Positions 7,988-18,282 of a DNA stretch of 64,000 bases are shown here, piece by piece. The stretch is from positions 806,001 through 870,000 of the forward strand of contig NZ_FQWB01000001.1 of assembly GCF_900129545.1 (NCBI RefSeq), given 5' to 3'. The notes below the pieces were generated by a model that saw only the letters and a program-made list of their open reading frames with translations, was not told where the DNA came from and ran no database searches. This DNA is from Flavobacterium fluvii. Lineage in GTDB: Bacteria; Bacteroidota; Bacteroidia; Flavobacteriales; Flavobacteriaceae. A program made the translations under genes and the position numbers. How positions within the stretch are numbered: position 1 is the first letter of the stretch; each line of letters begins with the position of its first letter.

Positions 7988-10843
7988 ATGAAAATTTATC
8001 TTCTTTTTCTGTCTTTGCTTTTTTGCAGCATTACTTTTGCTCAAAACACTGTTACAGGCTCTGTTACAAATAGTAACAACCTGCCTATCCCTGGTGCCAA
8101 TGTCCAAGTTGTTGGCGACAAAGCGGGAACAATTACCGATAGCGATGGAAGATTTACTTTAAATTCTTCAAAAGCTCTTCCTTTTACAATTGAGGTGACA
8201 AGTTTGGGTCACGAAGCTAAAAAAGTAAACATTACTTCAAACCATCAAAATGTCGATGTAAACTTGATTAGTGAAGAGACAAAATTGAGCGAAGTGGTAG
8301 TTTCTGCTTCCAGAACCCCCGAACGAATTTTAGAATCGCCGGTCACCATTGAAAGAATGGGAATTAAGGAAATAAAAAGAACGGCATCTCCAACCTTTTA
8401 TGATGGATTGGAAAACTTGAAAGAAGTGCAAATGAACACCAGTAGTTTAACTTTCAAGTCCATAAACACTAGGGGTTTTGCCACTGTTTCAAATACTCGA
8501 TTTATGCAACTGGTAGATGGAATGGATAATTCTTCTCCATTGTTAAATTTTGTGTTGGGTAACATGATTGGGGTTTCGGATATTGATGTGCAAAGCGTGG
8601 AATTATTGCCTGGTGCATCCTCTGCATTGTATGGTGCAAATGCCTTTAACGGGATTATGTTCATGAACAGCAAAAGTCCGTTTGATTTCCCGGGTATTTC
8701 AGCTTATTTAAAATATGGAGCCACCAGCCAAGATGCTGCTGGAACAAACACTTTTTATGATTTTGGAATAAGAATGGCACATAAGTTCAATAATTATTTT
8801 GCTGCAAAAGCCAACTTTACCTATATGGATGGGACAGATTGGTATGCCACAAATTATGATGATAGAAATCATCAAGGACAAGGAAGAACTAGGGCTAACA
8901 ACGATTACGATGGAATCAATATATACGGGGATGAGCAAAAGGTATATAATCTAAATGATGTTGGAAAACAAATGGTTGCAAATGGTAGTTGGGCTGCAAA
9001 TGGTTTGCCGGCTGCTTGGGCAACAGCATTGCCTAAAGATTACGTGACAAGAACTGGTTACAATGAAGTTGACTTGACAAATAATAAAGCGTCCAATACT
9101 AAAATTGATTTCTCACTTCATCTAAGACCGCTTGGGGATGAAAGAGTGGAAGTAATTTGGCAAAGTAAATTTGGTTTCGGAAATGCAATTTATCAAGGTG
9201 CAGACCGATATAATTTGAATGATTTTTACATGTCCCAGCATAAATTAGAAGTAAAAGGGAAAAACTTTTTCGTGAGAGGATATGTTACTTCAGAAGATGG
9301 AGGAAAATCGTATGACATGAATTTTACCGGAACCCATATCAATGAAATGTGGAAACCAGATGCTACTTGGTACGGTACTTATGCGGCAAACTATGCCGGG
9401 GCAATCAACAATCCGGCAAGTCCTTTATTTGGGAATGTTGCTGGATCCAATGCCTTTGCGCGGTCAAAAGCGGATGAAGGCAGATTAATGCCTGGAACAG
9501 CTGGTTTTCAGTCTGCTTTTAACACCGTAATTTCTGATCCGAGTTCATTGACAGGTTCAAAATTGGTGGATAATTCCAAAATATACCATTCAGATATAAA
9601 TTATAACTTTAAAGACCTTATTAAGTTTGGAGAAATTCAAGTGGGTGGGTCTTATAGGGATTATCAATTGGATTCCCATGGCAGAATTTATACGGACGCC
9701 AATAGTATAATTAAATACGATGAATACGGAGCTTATTTGCAACTGCAAAAAAAATTCATGGAGGATAGATTTAAATTTACCGGCTCGATTCGTTATGACA
9801 AAGCCAAAAACTTTGACGGGAATTATTCTCCAAGACTATCCTTGGTGTATTCTGGTGGAGAAAGAAAACAACACAATTTCAGGGCATCTTATCAAACCGG
9901 TTTTAGAAACCCAACAACACAAGACCAATACATAGGTTTTAATGTGGGTTATGCGGCGCTTGTGGGTTCGGCAGCTGATAACTTGACAAGATTCACGGAA
10001 ACATTTCCCGTTGCAACCGCAGCTGGCCAGTTTTTTGCAGGTGGTGCAAATGCTACTTTGACAGGATTAAATGCGTATTACAATTCTTATACAAGAGAAT
10101 CTGTGGGGGCTTTATTGGCAACAGGCAATCCGGCATTGTTGAAAAAAACAAACGTGGCATTGGTAAAACCAGAAGAAGTGCAAGCATTTGAGTTGGGATA
10201 TCGTTCTCAAATTAGGGAAGTTAATATTGACCTTAATGGATATTATAATGTTTACAATGATTTTATAGGAAACACGACGGCTATTGCAACATATTATGGA
10301 AAGGCTCAAGACTCTCCAAATCCTGCAGCTGGGCCAAGCGATCCAGGAGTGCAGTCTTTACATGCGCTTCAGAACAGTAATTTTAGAGCTTATCAATTAT
10401 ATACCAATACAGATTTGGAAATCCATTCATTGGGAGTAGGAATTGGTCTTTCCAGAAAAATGTTTGGAAATTATGATTTTGGAGTTAACTATAACTATGC
10501 ACAATTTGATTTTGACCAAGCCAAAGACCCAGGTTTTGAGGCGGGTTTCAATACGCCAAAACATAGGGTTAAAGCCTCTGTTGGAAATGATAAATTAATT
10601 AAAAATCTTGGGTTTAATGCCAGTGTAAGATGGAACAGCGAATATTTGTGGCAATCCACAATGGTTGATGGAATGATTGAGTCGGCCACGGTTGTCGATG
10701 CGCAAATCAATTATGGACTTCCAAAATTGAAGTCTGTAATTAAACTGGGTGCAACAAATATTGGAGGAAAAGAGTATATACAAGTATTAGGTGCCGGAGC
10801 AATCGGGCAACAATATTTTGTTTCTTGGACAATTAATCCATAA
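7988..10843 (+). CDS. TonB-dependent outer-membrane receptor with carboxypeptidase-like regulatory domain
   Basis: 951 residues. A signal peptide (about residues 1-19, ending TFAQ) is followed by a CarboxypepD_reg-like beta-sandwich (TGSVTNSNNLPIPGANVQV ... DSDGRFTL, about 21-95). A plug domain follows, with LSEVVVSASRTPERI and the GASSALYGANAFNGI signature, and then a long beta-barrel rich in aromatic-alternating strands. It imports an unknown substrate with TonB energy. No SusD-like gene or other transport partner is adjacent, and the gene has its own terminator, so the substrate cannot be inferred from context. Confidence 0.93.
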   Translation: MKIYLLFLSLLFCSITFAQNTVTGSVTNSNNLPIPGANVQVVGDKAGTITDSDGRFTLNSSKALPFTIEVTSLGHEAKKVNITSNHQNVDVNLISEETKLSEVVVSASRTPERILESPVTIERMGIKEIKRTASPTFYDGLENLKEVQMNTSSLTFKSINTRGFATVSNTRFMQLVDGMDNSSPLLNFVLGNMIGVSDIDVQSVELLPGASSALYGANAFNGIMFMNSKSPFDFPGISAYLKYGATSQDAAGTNTFYDFGIRMAHKFNNYFAAKANFTYMDGTDWYATNYDDRNHQGQGRTRANNDYDGINIYGDEQKVYNLNDVGKQMVANGSWAANGLPAAWATALPKDYVTRTGYNEVDLTNNKASNTKIDFSLHLRPLGDERVEVIWQSKFGFGNAIYQGADRYNLNDFYMSQHKLEVKGKNFFVRGYVTSEDGGKSYDMNFTGTHINEMWKPDATWYGTYAANYAGAINNPASPLFGNVAGSNAFARSKADEGRLMPGTAGFQSAFNTVISDPSSLTGSKLVDNSKIYHSDINYNFKDLIKFGEIQVGGSYRDYQLDSHGRIYTDANSIIKYDEYGAYLQLQKKFMEDRFKFTGSIRYDKAKNFDGNYSPRLSLVYSGGERKQHNFRASYQTGFRNPTTQDQYIGFNVGYAALVGSAADNLTRFTETFPVATAAGQFFAGGANATLTGLNAYYNSYTRESVGALLATGNPALLKKTNVALVKPEEVQAFELGYRSQIREVNIDLNGYYNVYNDFIGNTTAIATYYGKAQDSPNPAAGPSDPGVQSLHALQNSNFRAYQLYTNTDLEIHSLGVGIGLSRKMFGNYDFGVNYNYAQFDFDQAKDPGFEAGFNTPKHRVKASVGNDKLIKNLGFNASVRWNSEYLWQSTMVDGMIESATVVDAQINYGLPKLKSVIKLGATNIGGKEYIQVLGAGAIGQQYFVSWTINP

Positions 10844-10863
10844 TACTATTTGTTTTATTTTTG

Positions 10864-10893
10864 AAAACCATCATGGTAACGTGATGGTTTTTT
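10864..10893 (+). terminator. Intrinsic terminator after the TonB-dependent receptor
   Basis: Stem AAACCATCA / TGATGGTTT with an 8-nt loop and a T-run, about 20 nt after the stop codon. Confidence 0.85.
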
Positions 10894-10974
10894 GGTTTTT
10901 AGGTGTTTTTTGACATATATTTTACTTCTTTAAGAGCGTTGTCTAAAAGAGTCTGTTTTTTTATAAAAAAAGTA

Positions 10975-11005
10975 TTGATTTTTATATTTTAAAAAATTAC
11001 CTTTG
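10975..11005 (+). promoter_or_regulatory. Putative atpD promoter
   Basis: TTG (10975-10977), a 20-bp spacer, then TACCTTTG (10998-11005) fits the Flavobacterium consensus TTG-N17-23-TAnnTTTG. The leader to the ATG at 11088 is about 80 nt. Confidence 0.7.
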
Positions 11006-11084
11006 CGCACTGAAAATGCATCCAGTCGATTATTTCGTTTAGATGTGTATCATAAACCTGAATAGCTATTTAATAAATACATAA

Positions 11085-12599
<1,515 letters not shown>

Positions 12600-12602
12600 A
12601 AT

Positions 12603-12666
12603 CAGTTGGCAGTTTTCAGTTGGCAGTTTTCAGAAACTTCTAACTTCTAACTTCTAACTTCTAACT
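12603..12666. repeat. Short tandem repeats in the atpD-atpC spacer
   Basis: Two adjacent exact copies of a 14-bp unit CAGTTGGCAGTTTT (12603-12616 and 12617-12630) are followed by about 4.6 copies of the 7-bp unit AACTTCT (12635-12666). They fill most of the spacer between the two genes, ending 9 nt before the atpC ATG. Confidence 0.9.
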
Positions 12667-12674
12667 CAAACAAA

Positions 12675-12956
12675 ATGATTTTAGAAATAGTATCACCAGA
12701 AGCAAAATTATTTTCAGGAGAAGTAACTTCCATTTCACTTCCAGGAGTTGATGGACACTTTCAAATGTTGAATAATCACGCGCCAATAGTTTCATTACTT
12801 CAAAAAGGACTTGTGAAAATCACGGCTCCAAGTTTCAATTTCAGCAGTGAGTCAGAAGAGTTGTTTACGAAAGTAAACGATCAGAACTACACCATAGCTA
12901 TCAATTCTGGAACTATCGAAATGAAAGACAACAAAGTAATTGTTTTAGCCGACTAA
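12675..12956 (+). CDS. atpC: F1F0 ATP synthase subunit epsilon (short form)
   Basis: Central-stalk epsilon subunit. 93 residues: the N-terminal beta-sandwich (MILEIVSPEAKLFSGEV, SLPGVDGHFQMLNNHAPIVSLL) is complete, but the C-terminal two-helix regulatory domain found in E. coli is missing, as is usual in Bacteroidota. It follows atpD and is followed by a strong terminator. Confidence 0.95.
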   Translation: MILEIVSPEAKLFSGEVTSISLPGVDGHFQMLNNHAPIVSLLQKGLVKITAPSFNFSSESEELFTKVNDQNYTIAINSGTIEMKDNKVIVLAD

Positions 12957-12976
12957 GACAATTTCAATTTTATAAT

Positions 12977-13006
12977 AAAACGCCAAGCTTTTGCTTGGCG
13001 TTTTTT
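12977..13006 (+). terminator. Intrinsic terminator after atpC
   Basis: Stem AAAACGCCAAGC / GCTTGGCGTTTT with a TTTT loop and a T-run. Its T-rich tail runs into the minus-7 box of the next gene. Confidence 0.9.
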
Positions 13007-13009
13007 ATT

Positions 13010-13017
13010 TATTTTTG
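13010..13017 (+). promoter_or_regulatory. Putative minus-7 box, leaderless start of the 175-aa gene
   Basis: TATTTTTG fits TAnnTTTG and ends 4 nt before the ATG at 13022, the same spacing as at panD. A TTG at 12991-12993, in the terminator loop/stem, is 16 bp upstream. Because this is a T-rich tract the match is only suggestive. Confidence 0.3.
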
Positions 13018-13021
13018 TACT

Positions 13022-13549
13022 ATGGATAAGATAAAGGACTTTGAAGTTTGCGTGTTTGAAGGTAAACGTAGCTGGTACGAATTGTTACTTGCATCTGTTT
13101 TTTTTAGTATTTTTATCTATGTTTTGATTTTATTGTTTTACAATACTTATTTTGAACTAACCTTAATCGGGTTTTTAAAAAGACTTGCGGCAACTATTAC
13201 AATTGGAAGTTTTTCTTTTGTCAAAGGATTGCAATTTTCAGCAACAAAAAACATGTTGATTGATCTTGATACCAATACAATAGTTTCAAGGTATATTGTT
13301 GGGCCATTTACTTATGATTCAAAGACCATTGCGACCGAATTTGAGTATGTTTCATTTTTTAAAAATAAGGATGACTCTTTTGGGAGCAACCTTTGGTATA
13401 AAGTAAATAGGCATTTCAAAATGTATACTTTTGAAAATGAAGAATCAGTAAGAAAATTTTCTATAGAAATAGCTAAAAAATTAAATATTGATTTGCTTGA
13501 TGCTACTGAAAAAGGAAATTCAAAATGGATAGACAAAACGGATTTATGA
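13022..13549 (+). CDS. Unknown membrane protein at head of biotin operon
   Basis: 175 residues from the ATG at 13022; an upstream ATG at 12995 lies inside the atpC terminator hairpin and was rejected. Two hydrophobic segments at about residues 23-42 and 47-65 form a likely helical hairpin. A soluble C-terminal region follows, containing NTIVSRYIVGPF and FENEESVRKFSIEIAKKLNIDLL. I do not recognise a family. The stop overlaps the bioF ATG (ATGA), so it is translationally coupled to the biotin genes, but nothing in it points to a biotin function. Confidence 0.7.
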   Translation: MDKIKDFEVCVFEGKRSWYELLLASVFFSIFIYVLILLFYNTYFELTLIGFLKRLAATITIGSFSFVKGLQFSATKNMLIDLDTNTIVSRYIVGPFTYDSKTIATEFEYVSFFKNKDDSFGSNLWYKVNRHFKMYTFENEESVRKFSIEIAKKLNIDLLDATEKGNSKWIDKTDL

Positions 13550-14715
13550 AAAATTTCTCCATTAAACTTTCTTCAAAACTCGAAACCCGAAAGCAAAACA
13601 ATGCTTTACGGAAGTTGTCTTTGCCTAATAATTTAATCGATTTTTCGTCCAATGATTATATTGGTTTTTCGAAAAACAAAGCCATTTTCGAGGAAACACA
13701 CCAGTATTTAATCAATAATGATTGCATCCAAAACGGGGCAACAGGATCACGATTAATATCAGGAAACCACAAAGTCTATCAAGAAGCTGAAAATTATATC
13801 GCAAAATTTCATCAATCGGAATCGGCCTTGATTTTCAATTCGGGGTACGATGCCAATGTGGGATTTTTTAGTTCCGTTCCTCAAAAAGGTGACTTGATTT
13901 TGTATGACGAGTTGTGTCACGCCTCGATTCGCGACGGAATCCAGCTTTCGAATGCCAAAGCTTATAAATTCAAGCACAATGATTTTGAAGATTTGGAAAA
14001 AAAGATTGTCAATTTCAATAGCAATTTCAATAGCAATTTCAATGATAATGCTGCGATAATCTACATAGTCACAGAAACAGTTTTCTCCATGGATGGCGAT
14101 TGTCCAAATATGGAAGAATTGGTTGCCATTTCCGAAAAATATGGTTGTAATATAGTAGTGGATGAGGCCCATTCGTTGGGGGTTTTTGGTTCAACCGGCG
14201 AAGGATTGGTTCAACTATTGGGAATGCAAGATCAAGTTTTTGCACGAATAATGACTTTTGGCAAAGGATTGGGTTGCCACGGAGCAGCGATTGTGGGAAG
14301 TCAGGAATTGAAAGACTATTTGGTAAATTTCGCCCGAAGTTTTATTTATACCACGGGACTTTCGCCACATTCGGTTGCCGCGATTTTAGTTGGATACCAG
14401 CATTTGAAATCCGAAAAACAAACCCTCGAAAAACTTCGAGAAAACATCATCCATTTCAATCAAGAAAAGAATCTCTTGGGATTGAAACCAATGTTTGTCA
14501 GAAGTAAATCGGCCATTCAAAGTGCCATAATTCCAGGAAACGAAAAGGTAAAATCCATAGCAAATCAATTCCAGGAAAAAGGATTTGATGTCAAAGCCAT
14601 TTTGTCGCCAACCGTTCCCGAAGGACAGGAAAGACTGCGTTTTTGTATTCATAGTTTCAATACCAAAGAAGAAATATCTGAAGTCTTGGTTTTGTTGAGT
14701 ACTTTTGTTTTTTAA
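13546..14715 (+). CDS. bioF: 8-amino-7-oxononanoate synthase family aminotransferase
   Basis: PLP enzyme joining a pimeloyl thioester with alanine to give KAPA. 389 residues from the ATG at 13546, which overlaps the upstream stop as ATGA. Motifs seen: IDFSSNDYIGF, NGATGSRLISGNH, IVVDEAHSLGVFG, and the Schiff-base lysine K240 in TFGKGLGCHG. Residues 156-167 are an in-frame Asn-rich insertion (NFNS repeated) encoded by a 12-bp tandem repeat. The relatives Kbl and serine palmitoyltransferase have the same fold; the neighbours bioD and bioA decide for bioF. Confidence 0.93.
   Translation: MKNFSIKLSSKLETRKQNNALRKLSLPNNLIDFSSNDYIGFSKNKAIFEETHQYLINNDCIQNGATGSRLISGNHKVYQEAENYIAKFHQSESALIFNSGYDANVGFFSSVPQKGDLILYDELCHASIRDGIQLSNAKAYKFKHNDFEDLEKKIVNFNSNFNSNFNDNAAIIYIVTETVFSMDGDCPNMEELVAISEKYGCNIVVDEAHSLGVFGSTGEGLVQLLGMQDQVFARIMTFGKGLGCHGAAIVGSQELKDYLVNFARSFIYTTGLSPHSVAAILVGYQHLKSEKQTLEKLRENIIHFNQEKNLLGLKPMFVRSKSAIQSAIIPGNEKVKSIANQFQEKGFDVKAILSPTVPEGQERLRFCIHSFNTKEEISEVLVLLSTFVF
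14011..14046 (+). repeat. In-frame 12-bp tandem repeat inside bioF
   Basis: Three copies of AATTTCAATAGC (the last ending in GAT) encode NFNS-NFNS-NFND. The unit is a multiple of 3, so copy-number change would not break the frame. Confidence 0.9.
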
Positions 14716-14721
14716 AATTTT

Positions 14722-15129
14722 ATGGAAGACATTTTCGAATTAATAGGAACTTACCAATATTCATCAGAAGCAATAATTTTTAAAGGAAAATTAGAGTCCG
14801 AAGGCATTGCCGTTTTTATGCGTGATAATTATACTGTGGATGCAAATCCATTATACAGTAATGCCGTTGGTGGAGTGAAACTTTTTGTAAACAGTAATGA
14901 TTATCTTAAGGCTAAGGACATTATTTCTCAAGTTAGTCAATATTCGCTAGATGATAATAGTAAGTTGCTAAAATGTCCAAATTGTAATGAAGAGCAAATT
15001 GATATGGTAACTTCCATAAAAGATTTGAAATCGCTGCTTGCCTTCATTTTTTCAATGCTTCTAGGAGCGTTGCCCTTTTATTCCAAGTATAAATACAAAT
15101 GCAATAAGTGTAATTTTGAATTCAACTAA
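14722..15129 (+). CDS. DUF2007-like protein with zinc-ribbon and membrane segment
   Basis: 135 residues. About residues 1-75 resemble the DUF2007 fold (FELIGTYQYSSEAIIFKGKLESEG followed by FVNSNDYLKAKDIISQ, quoted in parts). A CPNC motif follows at about 90-93, then one hydrophobic segment (LLAFIFSMLLGALPFYS), then KCNKCNFEF, so a four-cysteine zinc ribbon is split around a membrane or buried helix. It lies 6 bp after bioF and abuts bioD. No biotin-related function is known to me for this family. Confidence 0.75.
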   Translation: MEDIFELIGTYQYSSEAIIFKGKLESEGIAVFMRDNYTVDANPLYSNAVGGVKLFVNSNDYLKAKDIISQVSQYSLDDNSKLLKCPNCNEEQIDMVTSIKDLKSLLAFIFSMLLGALPFYSKYKYKCNKCNFEFN

Positions 15130-15750
15130 ATGAAATTATTTATAACAGGAATATCAACCGATGTGGGCAAAACCATTGCCTCGTCAATCATTGTCGAAGC
15201 ACTCGAAGCCGATTATTGGAAACCCATCCAAGCGGGTGATTTGGGCAATTCCGATAGTCATAAAATCAAAAGCTATATTTCAAACAAGAAAACTGTCATT
15301 CACGAAAACAGCTATAAGCTCAACACGCCAGCCAGTCCACATTTGGCAGCTGAATTGGACGGAATTATGATTGATTTAAAACAAATCAAAGAGCCCAAAA
15401 CTAAAAATCATTTAGTTATTGAAGGTGCTGGCGGTATTTTCGTTCCATTAAACAATTATGATTGCGTTGTCGATTTAATTCAAACCGATTATAAAGTAAT
15501 TCTGGTTTCCAGACATTATTTGGGAAGTATCAACCACACTTTGCTCACCATTGAAGCATTAAAAAACAGAAAAATAAATATCGCAGGAATTATTTTCAGC
15601 GGAGAGAAAAACGAATCCTCTGAAGCAATTATTTTGAATAAAACGGGAGTCAAATGCATTGGAAGAATAGAACAAGAACCTTATTTTGATCAAAATGTAA
15701 TCAAAGAATACGCCGATTTGTTTCGAGAGAATTTGCTGAAACTTCAATAG
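15130..15750 (+). CDS. bioD: Dethiobiotin synthetase
   Basis: ATP-dependent ring closure of DAPA to dethiobiotin. 206 residues, slightly short for the family. P-loop GISTDVGKTIASS is at residues 5-17; WKPIQAGD and VIEGAGGIFVPLN are canonical BioD motifs. It begins immediately at the end of the preceding gene and is followed by bioA after 37 bp. Confidence 0.95.
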   Translation: MKLFITGISTDVGKTIASSIIVEALEADYWKPIQAGDLGNSDSHKIKSYISNKKTVIHENSYKLNTPASPHLAAELDGIMIDLKQIKEPKTKNHLVIEGAGGIFVPLNNYDCVVDLIQTDYKVILVSRHYLGSINHTLLTIEALKNRKINIAGIIFSGEKNESSEAIILNKTGVKCIGRIEQEPYFDQNVIKEYADLFRENLLKLQ

Positions 15751-15787
15751 CAAAGTCAAAAATCGTTAATCTTCAATCTGAAATCAA

Positions 15788-17059
15788 ATGAATTTAATAG
15801 AAAGAGACCAAAACAAGATTTGGCATCCTTATACCCAACACAAAACTGCGGCACTTCCCATTGCCATAAAAAGAGGGGAAGGCGCATTGCTTTGGGACGA
15901 AAACGACAAAGAATACATCGACGCCATCGCTTCTTGGTGGGTAAATCCTTATGGGCATTCCAACAAATTTATTGCCGATGCGATTTACAAACAATTGACG
16001 ACTTTAGAACACGTTCTTTTTGGTGGATTTACGCACGAGCCAGCCGTGATTTTGGCCGAAAAGTTGATGGAGATTTTACCAAACAACCAACAAAAAATAT
16101 TTTTCTCCGACAATGGTTCAACGGCTGTTGAGGTGGCGATTAAGGTTGCACTACAATATTTTTTCAACAAAGGAGAAAAGAAAACCACGATAATTGCTTT
16201 CGAAAATGCTTTTCACGGAGATACTTTTGCAGCAATGGCAGCCAGTGGAATTTCGTTTTATACCCAAGCTTTTCAAGGAATGTTTATTGACGTGGTTCGA
16301 ATTCCCGTGCCAACAAAAGGGCAGGAACAGGAAAGTTTCGGTGCTTTACGAGAAGTCATTAAAAATCATAATTGTGCTGGATTTATTTTTGAACCCTTAG
16401 TTCAGGGAGCGGCAGGAATGGTGATGTACGAACCGGAATCATTGGATAAATTAATCCAAATTTGTCAGGAAAACAAAGTGCTCACTATTGCCGATGAAGT
16501 GATGACAGGTTTTGGAAAAACAGGGAAATTTTTTGCCTGTGATTACCTAACCGAAAAGCCGGACATGATGTGTTTGTCAAAAGCCTTGACTGGCGGAACC
16601 ATTCCAATGGCGATTACTACTTTTACCCAAGATATTTTCGAAGCTTTTTATGATGAAGACATTAATAAAGCGTTGTTTCACGGACATACTTTTACGGCGA
16701 ATCCTACGGGTTGTGCGGCGGCTTTGGCGAGTTTGTCATTGCTGCAAACCCAGGAAATGAAAGACAATGTTGCCCGAGTAAACAAAAGACATTTAGCGTT
16801 TCAAAAACACATTAAATCTCATCCAAAAGTGACTACAACAAGAGTACTTGGAGTAATTTTTGCCTTGGAAATACAAACCGAAAATACTGCCAGTTACTAC
16901 GGCACCTTGCGCAATAAACTCTATGACTTTTTTATCGAAAATGGAATAATTCTGCGACCTGTTGGGAATATTGTTTACATTTTGCCACCATACATTATTA
17001 CGGATGAACAATTGCAAAAAGTGTATGAAGTGGTCGAAAAAGCATTGGAAATAGTCTAA
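15788..17059 (+). CDS. bioA: Adenosylmethionine-8-amino-7-oxononanoate aminotransferase
   Basis: Transfers an amino group from SAM to KAPA to form DAPA. 423 residues. Motifs: IWHPYTQHKTA near the start, SWWVNPYGHSN, FSDNGSTAVEVAIKVA, FHGDTFAAMAASG, and the PLP lysine K265 in CLSKALTGG followed by HGHTFTANPTGCAAAL. It is the fourth recognised gene of the operon and is complete. Confidence 0.96.
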   Translation: MNLIERDQNKIWHPYTQHKTAALPIAIKRGEGALLWDENDKEYIDAIASWWVNPYGHSNKFIADAIYKQLTTLEHVLFGGFTHEPAVILAEKLMEILPNNQQKIFFSDNGSTAVEVAIKVALQYFFNKGEKKTTIIAFENAFHGDTFAAMAASGISFYTQAFQGMFIDVVRIPVPTKGQEQESFGALREVIKNHNCAGFIFEPLVQGAAGMVMYEPESLDKLIQICQENKVLTIADEVMTGFGKTGKFFACDYLTEKPDMMCLSKALTGGTIPMAITTFTQDIFEAFYDEDINKALFHGHTFTANPTGCAAALASLSLLQTQEMKDNVARVNKRHLAFQKHIKSHPKVTTTRVLGVIFALEIQTENTASYYGTLRNKLYDFFIENGIILRPVGNIVYILPPYIITDEQLQKVYEVVEKALEIV

Positions 17060-17115
17060 ATTTGCAAAAATAAAAGGACATTGATTTATAAAATTTGTGT
17101 CAAAAAACAATAACC

Positions 17116-18270
17116 TTGTCAAAAATTATCTCCATAACCGCACTAGCCTCTATTTCTCCGTTGGGGAATGACCCGAAGGCGATTTGGGAAAACTATCAAA
17201 ACACCAATCATTGTTTTACTAGTCATTTTTTAGACCATAAACAGACATTGGTTGCCAAACTGGATGAAGATTCCAATGCAATAGTTGATGCTTTGAAGCA
17301 ATCCGACATTAAATACAAATCTTTGGATAAATCGGTTTTGTATGCGATGGCTGCTTCACGCGTAGCTATTCAAAATGCAGGTTGGACTTCAAACGATGTT
17401 TTCGGAATCAACATTGGTTCTTCTCGTGGTGCGACCGATTTATTCGAAAAACACTATCAAGAATACTTGGAAACTGGCAAGGCACAAACTTTGGCTTCGC
17501 CAACAACCACTTTGGGAAATATTTCTTCCTGGGTAGCTCACGATTTACAAAGTTCTGGTCCCGAAATTTCGCATTCTATTACGTGTTCAACGGCTTTACA
17601 CGCACTTTTGAATGGTGTGGCATGGCTTCGTGCAGGAATGACTGACAAGTTTTTGGTGGGTGGAAGTGAAGCACCTTTGACGGATTTCACGATTGGTCAA
17701 ATGCGGGCCTTGAAAATTTATTCTAGAGATGAAGATGTGTATCCTAATCGTGCTCTTGATTTGGAAAAAACACAAAACACTTTAATTCTTGGTGAGGGTG
17801 CAGCAGTTTGTTGTTTGGAAATTGGCAAAAAGGAAAACGCTTTGGCTTTCGTTGAAAGCATTGGTTATGCTACCGAAATTCTGGAACACAACATATCCAT
17901 TTCGGCAGAAGCGATTTGTTTTCAGAAATCGATGAAAATGGCTTTGCGAAATATAGACTTGTCAGAAGTTGACGCTATCGTGATGCACGCTCCTGGAACA
18001 AAAGCAGGCGATTTGACCGAATATAAAGCGATTCAAAAAGTATTTGGAACTAATTTACCGATGTTGACTACCAATAAATGGAAAATCGGACACACTTTTG
18101 GCGCTTCGGGAATTTTGAGTATTGAAATGGCAATTTTGATGATGCAGCATCAGGAATTTATTGGAGTTCCATTTGCGGAAGCCCAAAAATCTAGAAAACA
18201 AATCCGTAAAGTCTTGGTTAATGCGGTAGGTTTTGGCGGAAATGCTGTGAGTGTTTTATTGTCTATTTAG
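17116..18270 (+). CDS. Divergent beta-ketoacyl-ACP synthase-like protein in biotin operon
   Basis: 384 residues from a TTG start. There is no ATG in frame until far into the conserved domain. TTG codons occur at 17095 and 17116, and the second gives a protein starting at SKIISITALASISPLG, where ketosynthases usually begin. The active-site cysteine is C157 in SITCSTALHALLNG, and the second histidine is H326 in IGHTFGASG. The first histidine motif, NAHGTST in FabF, appears as MHAPGTKAGD with H291 displaced by two positions, so the Cys-His-His triad is altered. Placement after bioA suggests a role in making the pimeloyl precursor or a related acyl chain. The fold is confident; the role is an inference. 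Confidence 0.8.
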   Translation: MSKIISITALASISPLGNDPKAIWENYQNTNHCFTSHFLDHKQTLVAKLDEDSNAIVDALKQSDIKYKSLDKSVLYAMAASRVAIQNAGWTSNDVFGINIGSSRGATDLFEKHYQEYLETGKAQTLASPTTTLGNISSWVAHDLQSSGPEISHSITCSTALHALLNGVAWLRAGMTDKFLVGGSEAPLTDFTIGQMRALKIYSRDEDVYPNRALDLEKTQNTLILGEGAAVCCLEIGKKENALAFVESIGYATEILEHNISISAEAICFQKSMKMALRNIDLSEVDAIVMHAPGTKAGDLTEYKAIQKVFGTNLPMLTTNKWKIGHTFGASGILSIEMAILMMQHQEFIGVPFAEAQKSRKQIRKVLVNAVGFGGNAVSVLLSI

Positions 18271-18282
18271 TTTCATAAAATT

